This document shows positions 45,098 through 54,426 of a DNA stretch of 64,000 nt, piece by piece. The notes under the pieces were generated by a model. That model made no database searches and was not told the origin of the DNA. It saw only the letters and a program-made list of their open reading frames with translations. A program made the position numbers and the translations under genes. Each line of letters begins with the position of its first letter. The first letter of the stretch is position 1. Source of the stretch: Alteromonas genovensis (GTDB lineage Bacteria; Pseudomonadota; Gammaproteobacteria; Enterobacterales; Alteromonadaceae); the NCBI RefSeq assembly GCF_010500895.1, contig NZ_JAAAWO010000008.1:62001-126000 (forward strand). The letters are read 5' to 3'.

Positions 45098-46510
45098 TTA
45101 CTCACCAAAGCTGCCCGCTGGGCCTGGGTAAACGACCACGCTTTCAACGCCATCGTTGTTGACACTGGCAACGCCGAAGAAGTAATTGTCAATCACTACA
45201 TTCTCAAGTGTGGCCTCAGTAACATCACCAACAAATTTGCTGTATTCCCACTGCGGCGCGTCAGTATGACGCCAATACACTTTATACCCTTTCAACTGAG
45301 GGTTTTGCGCTTCGTTTAACGCATCCCACATTAATGTTGTAGAAGGCTGAACCGCGCCTTTTATCGACACGTTTGCAGGTGGGTTAGGTGCCCATGCCAT
45401 AGAGGCCAAGGTTACGGCGTTTAAGCCTGTTAATTTGGCCGCATAGTCAAAGTTAACGCCATCGAGGGTATCGCCGTACTTAATGCCATCTTCTTCACGT
45501 AAGTCTTGATGCTGACGCGTGTAGTTTTCGTTAGTTTCCATAATGCGGATGCCCGGATAGCCAAGGTCGTTAAACGGGCGGTGATGACCGCCTCGACCGA
45601 ACCTGTCTAAACGGTATACCACCATGGTATCGAGATTTTCAATATACTGGTCGGCCACCTTGTCGATGTAGCGAGCCAGGTTACGGCTTGGCGAGTCTAC
45701 TTCACCACCGGTAAAACGGCGGCGTCTTGCTTCTGCTTCGGTTTCAGTAACTCGTGTACCTTCAGCAAAAATACGGGCTGTGGTGTTGTTGATAACCCCA
45801 TTCACCCCTTCAATATTGCCAATCATATCGTTGTTAAGTACCGCTTTTATGCGCCAGCCGTCCTTCTTAGCTTGGTTCGCCATTATACGGCCGCCAAAAA
45901 GGCCTTGTTCTTCACCTGCCAGCGCGGCATAGACAATGGTGCCGTTAAATTTGTACTTAGACAGTACTCGTGCGGCTTCCAGCGTACCGGCTACACCCGA
46001 TGCATTATCGTTAGCCCCAGGAGAGTCAGACGTAAAATCCATGACATCGGATACGCGAGAATCAATGTCGCCAGACATGATGACATAGCGCCCAGGGTCA
46101 GTAGCGCCACGCTGAATAGCAATAACACTGACTACCTCAGTAGGGTTAGGAATACGTTTTTCACCGCTGATGGTTTCAGACTGAAAGTATACTTCTAAGC
46201 AGCCGCCGCACTGAGAAGAAATTTCCTCAAACTCAGATTTAATCCAGCGCCTTGCAGCGCCGATACCTCTGGTATCAGACTCAGTCTCAGAGAGGGTATG
46301 GCGGGTGCCAAAATTAACCAGCGTAGTGATGTCGTCTTCTATTCTCTCTGGTGAAATAGATGCGGCAATATCATACAGCGCTGCTTTTTGTTTGGTGTCT
46401 GCAGCATGAGCATTACCAATTGTAGTGGCACTCACAATTGCCATAGGAAGTGCTAATGAAAGCGCAGACAGACCCACGCTTTTAAATGTTATAGGAATAT
46501 TTTTTATCAT
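45098..46510 (-). CDS. Secreted M28-family aminopeptidase with C-terminal Fn3-like region
   Basis: About 470 residues. The ATG at 46510 is used because GGAG lies 6 nt before it; a TTG 12 nt upstream is unlikely. The signal peptide ends NAHAAD. Peptidase core: MSGDIDSRVSD, SPGANDNASGVAG, ALAGEEQGLFGG, NNDMIGN, and the late His in GRGGHHRPFNDLGYPG. The first metal position reads D where most M28 enzymes have H (GHxDS). The last 85 residues (ANVSIKGAVQPSTTLMWD to the end) look like a fibronectin-III-type domain. Confidence 0.9.
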   Translation of the reverse strand: MIKNIPITFKSVGLSALSLALPMAIVSATTIGNAHAADTKQKAALYDIAASISPERIEDDITTLVNFGTRHTLSETESDTRGIGAARRWIKSEFEEISSQCGGCLEVYFQSETISGEKRIPNPTEVVSVIAIQRGATDPGRYVIMSGDIDSRVSDVMDFTSDSPGANDNASGVAGTLEAARVLSKYKFNGTIVYAALAGEEQGLFGGRIMANQAKKDGWRIKAVLNNDMIGNIEGVNGVINNTTARIFAEGTRVTETEAEARRRRFTGGEVDSPSRNLARYIDKVADQYIENLDTMVVYRLDRFGRGGHHRPFNDLGYPGIRIMETNENYTRQHQDLREEDGIKYGDTLDGVNFDYAAKLTGLNAVTLASMAWAPNPPANVSIKGAVQPSTTLMWDALNEAQNPQLKGYKVYWRHTDAPQWEYSKFVGDVTEATLENVVIDNYFFGVASVNNDGVESVVVYPGPAGSFGE

Positions 46511-46637
46511 TCTTTTCTCCAAGGGTGCTTTTAACTGAACACTGGTTGACAGAGTTACTCAACCATAGCGGATACGTTAGAAAGGAACAATTGGAGTAAA
46601 CGTGTACAGCAGTTAGTTATCGAATTTGAAGGAATCA

Positions 46638-46667
46638 AAAAAAAGCCGACAGTGATCAGTCGGCTTT
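46638..46667 (-). terminator. fre terminator
   Basis: Arms AAAGCCGAC (46642-46650) and GTCGGCTTT (46659-46667), with eight T on the minus strand, 28 bp after the fre stop. Confidence 0.9.
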
Positions 46668-46694
46668 CAAAACACTAAAAAAAGTAGCAGGTTT

Positions 46695-47390
46695 TTAAAT
46701 AAAGGCGAATGCATCACCATACAAATTTTCTACCTTTAATCCGCGCTGCGTGAAGTCATCACGAACGACTTTGGCCATTTCAAAGCGGCCAGCAACATAT
46801 ACCTGAATTTCACCAAAGTCGGCATGATCAGCCATTGCTGCATGGTGTACCCAACCCGTTCTTCCCGTCCAGTCGTCAGAAGCAAACTCAACCACAGGTA
46901 CAAAGGTAAAATGGTCGTTAGCATCAGCAAGCGCGCTAAGCTCATCGGTTAAGTACAGGTCGTTTGCGTGCTTACCACCCCAATACAGCGTTAAAGGTGT
47001 TTTATCGCCGCTTTGTAAGTGCTCTTTTAAAATAGAGTAGGTGTAGGAAAATCCTGTGCCGCCAGCAATAAGCACCATGGGTAAACCATTGCTTTGCAGG
47101 AATGCATCGCCATGGCCAAGGCTGAGCGTTATTTCTCCGTCTTGCTGCATGCGCGCTAACACTTCACCAGCGTAGCTGTTACCTGGCTCTGCGCCAATAT
47201 GAAGTTCTACTCTGTTATTGTCGTAGGCCGGGTTAGCGATAGAAAACGGGCGCATATCTTTTTCGCCCATCACCACCATGGCGTACTGACCTGCTTTAAA
47301 CGCTACTGCTTCTGGTAACGTTAGCTCAACTTTTTGTACTACATCGGTTAAAGGCGTAATGCTTGCAACCTTGCAATTAATCTGTGGCAT
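46695..47390 (-). CDS. fre: NAD(P)H-flavin reductase
   Basis: Reduces free flavins with NAD(P)H; the products reduce ferric iron and serve other enzymes. The start MPQINCKVASITPL (47390) matches the family and has an AAGAGA site; the open frame upstream to 47471 overlaps ubiD. 231 residues. FAD domain RPFSIANPAY and nucleotide domain LIAGGTGFSYTYSIL, then YVAGRFEMAK. It sits after ubiD, a common pairing in gammaproteobacteria. Confidence 0.93.
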   Translation of the reverse strand: MPQINCKVASITPLTDVVQKVELTLPEAVAFKAGQYAMVVMGEKDMRPFSIANPAYDNNRVELHIGAEPGNSYAGEVLARMQQDGEITLSLGHGDAFLQSNGLPMVLIAGGTGFSYTYSILKEHLQSGDKTPLTLYWGGKHANDLYLTDELSALADANDHFTFVPVVEFASDDWTGRTGWVHHAAMADHADFGEIQVYVAGRFEMAKVVRDDFTQRGLKVENLYGDAFAFI

Positions 47391-47443
47391 GTATTCTCTT
47401 CTTACCTTTTGGTTTAGCGTGTTGCCTTTGCTCTTGAGCCTGA

Positions 47444-48913
47444 TTATTTCATAATACCAAGTTCGTCCCAAATATCATCAACACGCTTTTTAACGTCTTC
47501 ATCCATAACGATGGGCTCGCCCCACTCGCGGTCGGTTTCACCAAACATCTTATTGGTCGCATCCATTCCCATTTTAGAGCCTAACCCCGATACTGGAGAT
47601 GCAAAATCGAGATAGTCGATAGGAGTATTTTCTATCAATACCGTATCACGGGCCGGATCCATACGCGTAGTAATGGCCCAAATCACATCATTCCAATCTC
47701 GCGCATTCACGTCATCGTCACACACAATAACAAATTTGGTGTACATAAACTGGCGTAAAAACGACCATACACCCATCATTACCCGCTTCGCATGTCCTGG
47801 ATACTGCTTTTTCATGGTAACCACTGCCATTCGATAGGAGCATCCTTCAGGCGGCAGATAAAAATCCACAATCTCTGGAAATTGCTTTTGCAAAATAGGG
47901 ACAAACACCTCGTTTAGAGCAACGCCTAAAATGGCTGGTTCGTCTGGCGGACGCCCGGTGTAGGTAGAGTGGTAAATAGGGTCTTTTCTGTGCGTGATGT
48001 GCGTTACGGTGAACACAGGGAACTCGTCTACTTCATTGTAGTAACCAGTGTGATCGCCATAAGGCCCTTCAGGCGCGGTTTCATCCTGCGCAATATACCC
48101 CTCAAGCACTATTTCAGCGGTTGCAGGTACCTGCAAGTCATTACTGATGGAAGAAACAACCTCCGTTTTATCACCCCGTAATAATCCGGCAAACGCGTAT
48201 TCAGATAGCGTGTCGGGCACTGGTGTAACTGCACCTAAGATTGTGGCAGGGTCGGCACCTAGTGCCACTGACACTGGGTAAGGTTCGCCGGGGTGAGTCT
48301 GACACCACTCACGAAAATCTAGCGCACCGCCGCGATGAGATAACCAACGCATGATCAGTTTATTCTTAGCAATAACCTGTTGGCGATATATGCCTAGATT
48401 CTGACGTTTCTTGTGCGGCCCGCGTGTTACGCTTAGCCCCCACGTCACTAATGGCGCGGCATCGCCTGGCCAACAGCGCTGAACCGGAATTTTTGATAAG
48501 TCTACATCATCCCCTGTTAGCACCACTTCCTGGCACGGCGCTTTTCTAACCACCTTGGCGGGCATGTTAAGCACTTGCTTAAACACGGGAAGCTTTGACC
48601 ACAGATCTTTCAATCCTTTTGGTGGCTCAGGCTCTTTCAAATAGGCTAGAAGTTTACCCACTTCTCTTAACGCTTCTACCGAGTCTTGACCCATACCCAT
48701 GGCAACACGCTGAGGTGTACCAAACAAGTTTGCCAACACAGGCATAGAATGATTTTTTGGGTTCTCAAAAAGAAGCGCAGGACCGCCGGCACGCAGGGTG
48801 CGATCAGCAATTTCAGTCATTTCAAGGTCGGTATCAATCGGCTGGCTAATGCGAACCAATTCGCCTTTGCTTTCTAGTTGGCGAATAAAGTCGCGTAAAT
48901 CTTTATACTTCAT
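47444..48913 (-). CDS. ubiD: 3-octaprenyl-4-hydroxybenzoate decarboxylase UbiD
   Basis: Prenylated-FMN-dependent decarboxylase of ubiquinone synthesis. 489 residues, normal. Marks: [14 protein letters not shown] start, [21 protein letters not shown], the acidic active-site region in [21 protein letters not shown] split over [11 protein letters not shown], and [15 protein letters not shown]. The UbiX flavin prenyltransferase is not in this window. Confidence 0.95.
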   Translation of the reverse strand: MKYKDLRDFIRQLESKGELVRISQPIDTDLEMTEIADRTLRAGGPALLFENPKNHSMPVLANLFGTPQRVAMGMGQDSVEALREVGKLLAYLKEPEPPKGLKDLWSKLPVFKQVLNMPAKVVRKAPCQEVVLTGDDVDLSKIPVQRCWPGDAAPLVTWGLSVTRGPHKKRQNLGIYRQQVIAKNKLIMRWLSHRGGALDFREWCQTHPGEPYPVSVALGADPATILGAVTPVPDTLSEYAFAGLLRGDKTEVVSSISNDLQVPATAEIVLEGYIAQDETAPEGPYGDHTGYYNEVDEFPVFTVTHITHRKDPIYHSTYTGRPPDEPAILGVALNEVFVPILQKQFPEIVDFYLPPEGCSYRMAVVTMKKQYPGHAKRVMMGVWSFLRQFMYTKFVIVCDDDVNARDWNDVIWAITTRMDPARDTVLIENTPIDYLDFASPVSGLGSKMGMDATNKMFGETDREWGEPIVMDEDVKKRVDDIWDELGIMK

Positions 48914-49138
48914 TGGGGCTGCACATCCACGAACTCATGTTATGGCAAGAGTATACTATTTAGCGGTAAAGTCCGATCAGTTCGCGGTGTGAAATCCAGA
49001 TTAAAGGTTCAATAGTGGCTATTTTCGAGAAAATGATCTGGACAGTGCGATTAATTGTGTGTGATATAGGAAATGGCGCTATAACTAATAGAGCAACATA
49101 AGCGCTATAACTTTCAATCCTTTGCCTAAGGTGGTTGT

Positions 49139-49390
49139 ATGACAACATTCGATCAGGACATGCTCGACGAGTTAAATTTACTCCTCAAATTTCCCGACAA
49201 TAGCCTGCTACAAGGTTTAAAAATTCACCACGACGCAAGTCAAACCATGGTTAACGCCGCCTCTCGATTATACTCAAAAGGACTTATTACTTTGCCTGAT
49301 GGAGGTTATCTTACCGATTTAGGTATTGATCTCGCCGATCACGCCCGTCATATTCAGTCTGCTTTATGTTCCACCAAAGGCGGCCATTAA
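49139..49390 (+). CDS. TIGR02647-type small protein
   Basis: 83 residues, helical, soluble. The pattern DELNLLLKF, LKIHHDAS, RLYSKGLITLPDGGYLTDLG matches my recollection of the TIGR02647 family, small proteins of unknown function with a winged-helix-like look. An AAGGTGG site precedes the ATG. Confidence 0.8.
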   Translation: MTTFDQDMLDELNLLLKFPDNSLLQGLKIHHDASQTMVNAASRLYSKGLITLPDGGYLTDLGIDLADHARHIQSALCSTKGGH

Positions 49391-49507
49391 ACTAGGCTGC
49401 CAGGAAAGTATGGTGATTTCAAAGAAGTGAGCAATGTAGTTAAGATATTCTATACTTGGACGATAACTTAACTACGCTTGCTTTATCTTTTGTTAGAACT
49501 CGTAATT

Positions 49508-50158
49508 ATGAAACCATATTCTCTAATCACTATCGCGATCACTTTTTTACTGCTTAATTTTTCTGTGCGAGTTCATGCATTGGAAGGTGAGACCATCGAA
49601 GAAATACGTGCCGTTCAGCTTTACAGCCAAGATGCGCTTATTGAAATGATAAATGCGAACACGCATTTAGATAAAGTGCTGGCCGATCGCTGTCAGCTTG
49701 TTCAAGATATTGAAGCGCGAGCTGAAGTGCTCAAAGTACCTGCTTACCAATTTCTTTGGGGTGACATGCTGGCGTGGGGAGTGTGCGTTGATGAGGAGCC
49801 TGCACGAGGTATTGGCTATATAGAAGATGCGGCGAATCAGGGGTTGCCCGCAGCGCTAGAGCAGCTAGGCCGATATTACGCAAACGGAACACTAGTACAA
49901 GAAGATAAAGAGCGCGCCGTTGTTTATTTACGAGAAGCGTCAGCACTTAAGAATTTAAAGGCTCAAATTCAGTTAGTAGAGCTGTTCCTCGCCGGCTACG
50001 GTAGTCCATATGATTACGAAGATGCCTACCACTGGCTGCATAACGCCATTACTAACGATAAAGCACAGCACAAAAAGATAGCATCTTACCTTGATGAACT
50101 AGAAACTCTCATGCACCCCAAAGCAGTTCGAGCCGCAAAACGGCCTATGGATAGCTAG
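49508..50158 (+). CDS. motX: MotX, T-ring protein of Na+-driven flagellar motor
   Basis: 216 residues, exported (MKPYSLITIAITFLLLNF, ending VHA). It matches MotX of Vibrio-type polar flagella: AYQFLWGDMLAWGVCVDEEPARG, then Sel1-type repeats (IGYIEDAANQGLPAALEQLGRYYANGTLVQEDKERAVVYL seen in parts) and GYGSPYDYEDAYHWL. MotX with MotY forms the T ring that holds PomA/PomB stators. The gene stands away from other flagellar genes, as in vibrios. Confidence 0.9.
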   Translation: MKPYSLITIAITFLLLNFSVRVHALEGETIEEIRAVQLYSQDALIEMINANTHLDKVLADRCQLVQDIEARAEVLKVPAYQFLWGDMLAWGVCVDEEPARGIGYIEDAANQGLPAALEQLGRYYANGTLVQEDKERAVVYLREASALKNLKAQIQLVELFLAGYGSPYDYEDAYHWLHNAITNDKAQHKKIASYLDELETLMHPKAVRAAKRPMDS

Positions 50159-50322
50159 GGCATGTTAACCCTTACTATAGGAATTTAGCCCCTCTCGGGT
50201 AGCGCCTTTGCGATTTTTTTATCCCGTTACATGGTTTTGATTTAGTCCACTAGACCTTCAATCATTTGCCTTGTCTAAACATCACAAAGACCGTTGCGAA
50301 AATGCTCAGCAAAGATCACGCC

Positions 50323-51210
50323 CTAAGGCTTATCATCTCGCGGCAAGTTTCGTCGTAAGCCCGTTATCATAGGGCGCAGCAACTGTACGCGCCCTCTGTA
50401 CTGCACAAAAAATACTGCTGCAATGTGTACTAATACACACGCATATAACACATCAGCAAATATGCTGTGCACCCATTCCAACGTGCTATTGCCAAATAGG
50501 GCGTCAACTTCCTCCATCAGAAACCCGGTAATACCTAGGCCAAAAAATAAACCTATAACCGCAAATATCATGAGCCAACCAAAGGGGTTGTGTCCTGTTT
50601 GGACAGGCACATTACGAAGTTTTAAGTGCTGTAGATGTTCTTTAAAGGCTTGGCTACTTAGGTTAACAGTGCGGAAGCTCGCGTAGTTAGACTCGCAGAC
50701 CCCTTCATTATCAGTATTACTGTTATGCCTGTCATAAACATCACTGCTATGCCTGTCACAAAAAGCATCACTGCTATGCCTGTCACTGCTATGCCTGTCA
50801 CAAAAAATGGAGTCTTGATAAACGCTTTGGTTCTTATTGTCCCTTTTATTATGACAGTCATAAGAAGTAGCCTTATTGCTATGCCTGTCATAAAGAGTAT
50901 TGTGACAGTCATGAGAAATATCATGAGAAGCATGCCTGTCCTGATAAGTACTCTGATAAGTACTTTCTACTGATGGGCGTGTGAATCCCCAAATGATGCG
51001 CACGACGATAAAAGACACGGCGCTGTAACCTGCAATTTCGTGATACAGGCGTCCTGGCTCAACAATAAAGTAATTCGTGATAAAGCAGATAACCAAGCCC
51101 CAGTGACATAGCCTTACCACACCATCCCAAATACTAATGTCTTGTAGGTTATTGCTATGATTGTTATTTCTAGGGTAGCTATTTACAGGTGGTGTTGTGC
51201 GCTCTGTCAT
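50323..51210 (-). CDS. Cytochrome b561-family protein with repeat-encoded insertion
   Basis: Di-heme membrane electron carrier, about 295 residues. Four helices (about 31-50, 58-77, 210-232, 249-270) with heme-type His in RLCHWG, LYHEIAG, WVHSIF and LVHIAAV. Between helix 2 and helix 3, residues about 82-173 are an abnormal hydrophilic insertion. It carries eight copies of D-R-H or D-C-H (at 91, 101, 108, 118, 138, 143, 152, 160), encoded by the same short repeat that surrounds the RAYT gene. Normal relatives have only a short loop before a GHNPFGW-type motif. The ATG at 51210 has AAGG upstream; the longer frame would run through a terminator. With the PepSY gene it may serve ferric reduction. 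Confidence 0.85.
   Translation of the reverse strand: MTERTTPPVNSYPRNNNHSNNLQDISIWDGVVRLCHWGLVICFITNYFIVEPGRLYHEIAGYSAVSFIVVRIIWGFTRPSVESTYQSTYQDRHASHDISHDCHNTLYDRHSNKATSYDCHNKRDNKNQSVYQDSIFCDRHSSDRHSSDAFCDRHSSDVYDRHNSNTDNEGVCESNYASFRTVNLSSQAFKEHLQHLKLRNVPVQTGHNPFGWLMIFAVIGLFFGLGITGFLMEEVDALFGNSTLEWVHSIFADVLYACVLVHIAAVFFVQYRGRVQLLRPMITGLRRNLPRDDKP
50725..50940 (-). repeat. Eight in-frame RAYT-type short repeats inside the cytochrome b561 gene
   Basis: Plus-strand ATGCCTGTC at 50725, 50749, 50776, 50791, 50881 and 50932, with the variants ATGACAGTC at 50851 and GTGACAGTC at 50902. All spacings (24, 27, 15, 60, 30, 21, 30) are multiples of 3. A 12-bp duplication CTGATAAGTACT x2 follows at 50941-50964. 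Confidence 0.9.
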
Positions 51211-51247
51211 ACCATTTGCCTTCGCTTGGATACACGGCGTCGAAAAC

Positions 51248-51281
51248 AAAAAAGCGCCGCAATAATAATTGTGGCGCTTTT
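51248..51281 (-). terminator. Terminator between PepSY and cytochrome b561 genes
   Basis: Stem GCGCC-CAAT / ATTG-GGCGC with one mismatch, TTTTTT on the minus strand. Read-through would set a lower level of the cytochrome than of the lipoprotein. Confidence 0.8.
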
Positions 51282-51313
51282 ATATAAACCTTACAACGTA
51301 TTTGATTTTAAGG

Positions 51314-51598
51314 TTAGTGGCTTTCTTCTTTAACGATGCTGCCATCTACAGGGTTGAAATAAATTTCTACCTTGTTTTCATCTTTGTTGAAGCCATAGAT
51401 TTCGTAGCAGTTTCCGTCGGTCACTTTGAACTCATTGATTTTGTAGCCTTGCGCAACAAGTTGTGCTTGAAAGGTTTCTTGATTTTGCCAATCTGCCTGT
51501 GGTGCCGTTGTGCACATAGTTGTACCGTGCTCTGCACTACATGCGCTTAGCAGTGTGGCCGCGCCAACCGCGGTTAGTAGCATTATCGCTTTTTTCAT
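51314..51598 (-). CDS. Small PepSY-like lipoprotein
   Basis: 94 residues: signal peptide with lipobox (MKKAIMLLTAVGAATLLSAC), then a PepSY-like domain (YKINEFKVTDGNCYEIYGF, KVEIYFNPVDGSIVKEE). The ATG at 51598 gives the full signal peptide. PepSY proteins often accompany cytochrome b561 genes. It is 90 bp from a Fur-like palindrome. Confidence 0.85.
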   Translation of the reverse strand: MKKAIMLLTAVGAATLLSACSAEHGTTMCTTAPQADWQNQETFQAQLVAQGYKINEFKVTDGNCYEIYGFNKDENKVEIYFNPVDGSIVKEESH

Positions 51599-51686
51599 TG
51601 TTTTCTCCTTCAACATGGTTAATGGTTTCACTGAATATTTATCGAGCCTAGTAAAACGTGAACACGCTTTAAATGCTCGCCCAATC

Positions 51687-51713
51687 GTCTGAGAATAATT
51701 CTTATTATCAGAC
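51687..51713. promoter_or_regulatory. Fur-like 27-bp palindrome
   Basis: Arms GTCTGAGAATAA and TTATTATCAGAC around TTC, one mismatch in 12. The inner 19 bases (51691-51709) match the classical Fur box at 15 of 19 positions on the minus strand. It lies between the PepSY and TonB-receptor genes and could control both. Confidence 0.7.
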
Positions 51714-51942
51714 TAGCATGCTTTTTATAGCACTACTATACAAGATGATAATGTACATAAATTACAAAAGTTTATGGTTAAAGGCACTGTCATAGAACTG
51801 CCTTTTATCTTTCATGTATGTGTCATCGAAACGTCTCAAATCCACTCTACCTTCATGAGCGCCAGCGCAGAAAAATCAATCACCTTACTCATAGGCGCTG
51901 AAATCAAAAAACACAAAGCTTGCACACATAAAGGAATGAACT

Positions 51943-54306
51943 ATGTACCCCCGCTCATTGTTAGCCAGCGCAGTTTTATGCGCGCTCTCTGCAACCGCTT
52001 TTGCGTCAGCAAATGCACAAGAGTCTAGTGTCGTGGCACCAGACACGTCAGATGATACGTACGACTATATAGAAGAAATTACCGTAACTGCCCAAATGCG
52101 TGAGCAATCGGTAATGGATGTACCGGTAACCATGGATGTTATCGGCAGTGAGTTTTTAGAACGCACCAACATAATGGAACTCGACGATTTATCTCGCCTC
52201 CTTCCTAACGTTCAAATTCAAGAGCAAGCGGTGAGTTTACCGTCTTTCAATATTCGCGGTGTCACCGATGACGTGTCAGCGGTTTCAGCAACACCGCGAA
52301 TTTCAGTATACCAAGATGGTTTTGATATCAGTAAAAAGACCGTGTCGAGTGTTGCGCTTTACGATATTGCGCGAGTTGAAGTGCTTAAAGGGCCTCAGCC
52401 GACCCTTTTCGGTGTCGCCGCTGCAAATGGTGCTATTAGTATTCACTCTCAGCTACCCACTGACACAGAAGAAGGTAAGGTACAGCTTGGTTACAACAGC
52501 GAGCAGGGAAGAGAGCTCGACTTTATGTACAACAAACCAGTAAACAAAAACCACAGTTTTCGAATTGCAGGGTTGTACCGGGAAATGGATGGCATCGTTG
52601 AAAATAAAGCCTGTAGCGACGAGGCGTTTTATGGTGAAGCTAATGTTATCAACTACCTAGGGAATAGCGTTCCGTGTAGCGGTGAAGATTTACAAGGGGT
52701 GTCGGTTCAGGCGTTGCGCGCTACGTGGAAGGCTGATTATGACAAACTGGAAATTATTGCCCGTGCTTCAATGGAATACAATGACCAACCTGGTATTGCG
52801 TTTAAATCTGGCTCTATCGCGCCTAAAAATGGCGATACTAGCCCCTACACTGCGGCTGAATTTAGCATGGGGAGTGATTTGGGCATCGAGCGTTCTTTGT
52901 ACGCTTATGATCTTACGGTTAACTATGACATCAACGACACGCTGCGCTTTCATGCAGATGGCTTTTACAAGGATGTTGAAGTAAGCGAAGGTTTTGACGC
53001 TGATGGTTCAGCGCTTCGAATTCAAGATGCGTATTTTGATAACGATGCCACACTAAAAGGCGGCTCCATGCGCCTAGTTTACAACTCTGGTGACAGGCTA
53101 ACGGGGTTTGTGGGGGCATCTATTATGCAGGATGATTCAATCTTGCCTTACTACATCATGGTGGACCCATTTGTTCGCGGTACATTCGATGCGGTAAAGG
53201 CTCAGTTAGAAGCGTCGTCAGATATTCCACTTAACCAAAATATTGCTACCGACGCAACGCTTGAGCAAATACAAGCCCTTCGCAGCCAGTTGGTATCGGC
53301 GTTGTTTAACGCAGATGGTACGCCAATTTCCAATCCCGACTTACCTTCTACTGTTATTCAGGGGCCGTTTGTTTTCGAGGCTGAATTAGATATTAAGTCG
53401 TACGTTGCTGAGTTTTCTTACTTTGTTACCGACGAATTAAATGTTACAGCGGGTATGCGTTACATTGATGAAACTCGCTTCACGCGCAATACCTTTGCCA
53501 CTGCGAATGGGCCATTTACGTTTGAAGGCGAGGGCGATTTTAGCGATACCCTTCCTCGTTTTGCAGTAAGTTACGATATTCAAAACAACTGGAATGTGTA
53601 CGCAAGTTACGCGCGAGGCCGACGCTCACCTGTAGTAGATGCTAATGCTGGTGGGGTAAATATTACTGACGCTGAGATAGTGGATAGTTTTGATGTTGGT
53701 TTGAAATATCAAAGCGCTAACTTTATGTTTACCGGTGCTATGTTTACCTATGAATACAGCAACTATCAGCAAAGTTTTACCGACCCTGAAACGTTGCAAT
53801 CGATCACCGTGACTGTGGGTGACTCGTCTATGTCAGGTATCGAGGGAATGGCGGTTTATAATCACAGCGACACCTTAACCCTTACAGGCAGCTTAGGTTT
53901 TCTTGATGCCGAGTTCGCTAATGACACGGCAGATGGCTCACCCTTTGAGTACGGTGGTAACAAATTCCGCTTAGCGCCAGAGGTAAGCGGTGCGTTTAAC
54001 ATTAATAAACTGTTTTACGTAGATGCCTGGACCGTTGATGTGAACTGGTTAACGAGCTTTCAGTCTACTGTGTTTTTTGAAAGCAGTAATTATCCTGGCT
54101 CATCGCAAGATACGTATTCACTCACCGATGTCTCTTTTAAGTTGAATAAAAATGACAGCCAGTTTGCATACGAGCTCTACATAAATAACCTGTTCGATAA
54201 AGAGTATTTGATTGATGCAGGTAACACCGGTGGTGGCCTTGGTATTCCTACCAATGTCCGCGGCATGCCCAGAATAGCCGGCGTACGCGTATACTACGAG
54301 TTCTAA
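51943..54306 (+). CDS. TonB-dependent outer-membrane receptor
   Basis: 787 residues: signal peptide MYPRSLLASAVLCALSATAFASANA, a TonB-box-like EEITVTAQ, plug domain (VPVTMDVIGSEFLERTN, FNIRGVTDD, RVEVLKGPQPTLFGVAAANGAI split over these) and a 22-strand type barrel ending in Phe (VRVYYEF). AAAGGA precedes the ATG. The Fur-like site upstream and the PepSY/cytochrome pair suggest uptake of a siderophore or another iron compound; the ligand is unproven. Confidence 0.92.
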   Translation: MYPRSLLASAVLCALSATAFASANAQESSVVAPDTSDDTYDYIEEITVTAQMREQSVMDVPVTMDVIGSEFLERTNIMELDDLSRLLPNVQIQEQAVSLPSFNIRGVTDDVSAVSATPRISVYQDGFDISKKTVSSVALYDIARVEVLKGPQPTLFGVAAANGAISIHSQLPTDTEEGKVQLGYNSEQGRELDFMYNKPVNKNHSFRIAGLYREMDGIVENKACSDEAFYGEANVINYLGNSVPCSGEDLQGVSVQALRATWKADYDKLEIIARASMEYNDQPGIAFKSGSIAPKNGDTSPYTAAEFSMGSDLGIERSLYAYDLTVNYDINDTLRFHADGFYKDVEVSEGFDADGSALRIQDAYFDNDATLKGGSMRLVYNSGDRLTGFVGASIMQDDSILPYYIMVDPFVRGTFDAVKAQLEASSDIPLNQNIATDATLEQIQALRSQLVSALFNADGTPISNPDLPSTVIQGPFVFEAELDIKSYVAEFSYFVTDELNVTAGMRYIDETRFTRNTFATANGPFTFEGEGDFSDTLPRFAVSYDIQNNWNVYASYARGRRSPVVDANAGGVNITDAEIVDSFDVGLKYQSANFMFTGAMFTYEYSNYQQSFTDPETLQSITVTVGDSSMSGIEGMAVYNHSDTLTLTGSLGFLDAEFANDTADGSPFEYGGNKFRLAPEVSGAFNINKLFYVDAWTVDVNWLTSFQSTVFFESSNYPGSSQDTYSLTDVSFKLNKNDSQFAYELYINNLFDKEYLIDAGNTGGGLGIPTNVRGMPRIAGVRVYYEF

Positions 54307-54311
54307 AACAA

Positions 54312-54336
54312 TAAATGGGGTCAGATCCCAATTAAA
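54312..54336. other. Solo GGGGTCAGATCCC motif
   Basis: AAATGGGGTCAGATCCCAAT lies just after the receptor gene. GGGGTCAGATCC-type sequences are, as I recall, frequent at ends of other RAYT-associated elements. Only one copy was seen in this window. Confidence 0.4.
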
Positions 54337-54358
54337 TACACGTCACAAAAGTAACATC

Positions 54359-54394
54359 AAAAAAGGGGCAGAGTTTTCACTTTGCCCCTTTTTT
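54359..54394. terminator. Bidirectional terminator between TonB receptor and phoD
   Basis: AAAAAAGGGGCA and TGCCCCTTTTTT arms between two convergent genes. Confidence 0.9.
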
Positions 54395-54426
54395 ATTTTT
54401 ACGCCTAAGACTACAAAGCCTTACCG

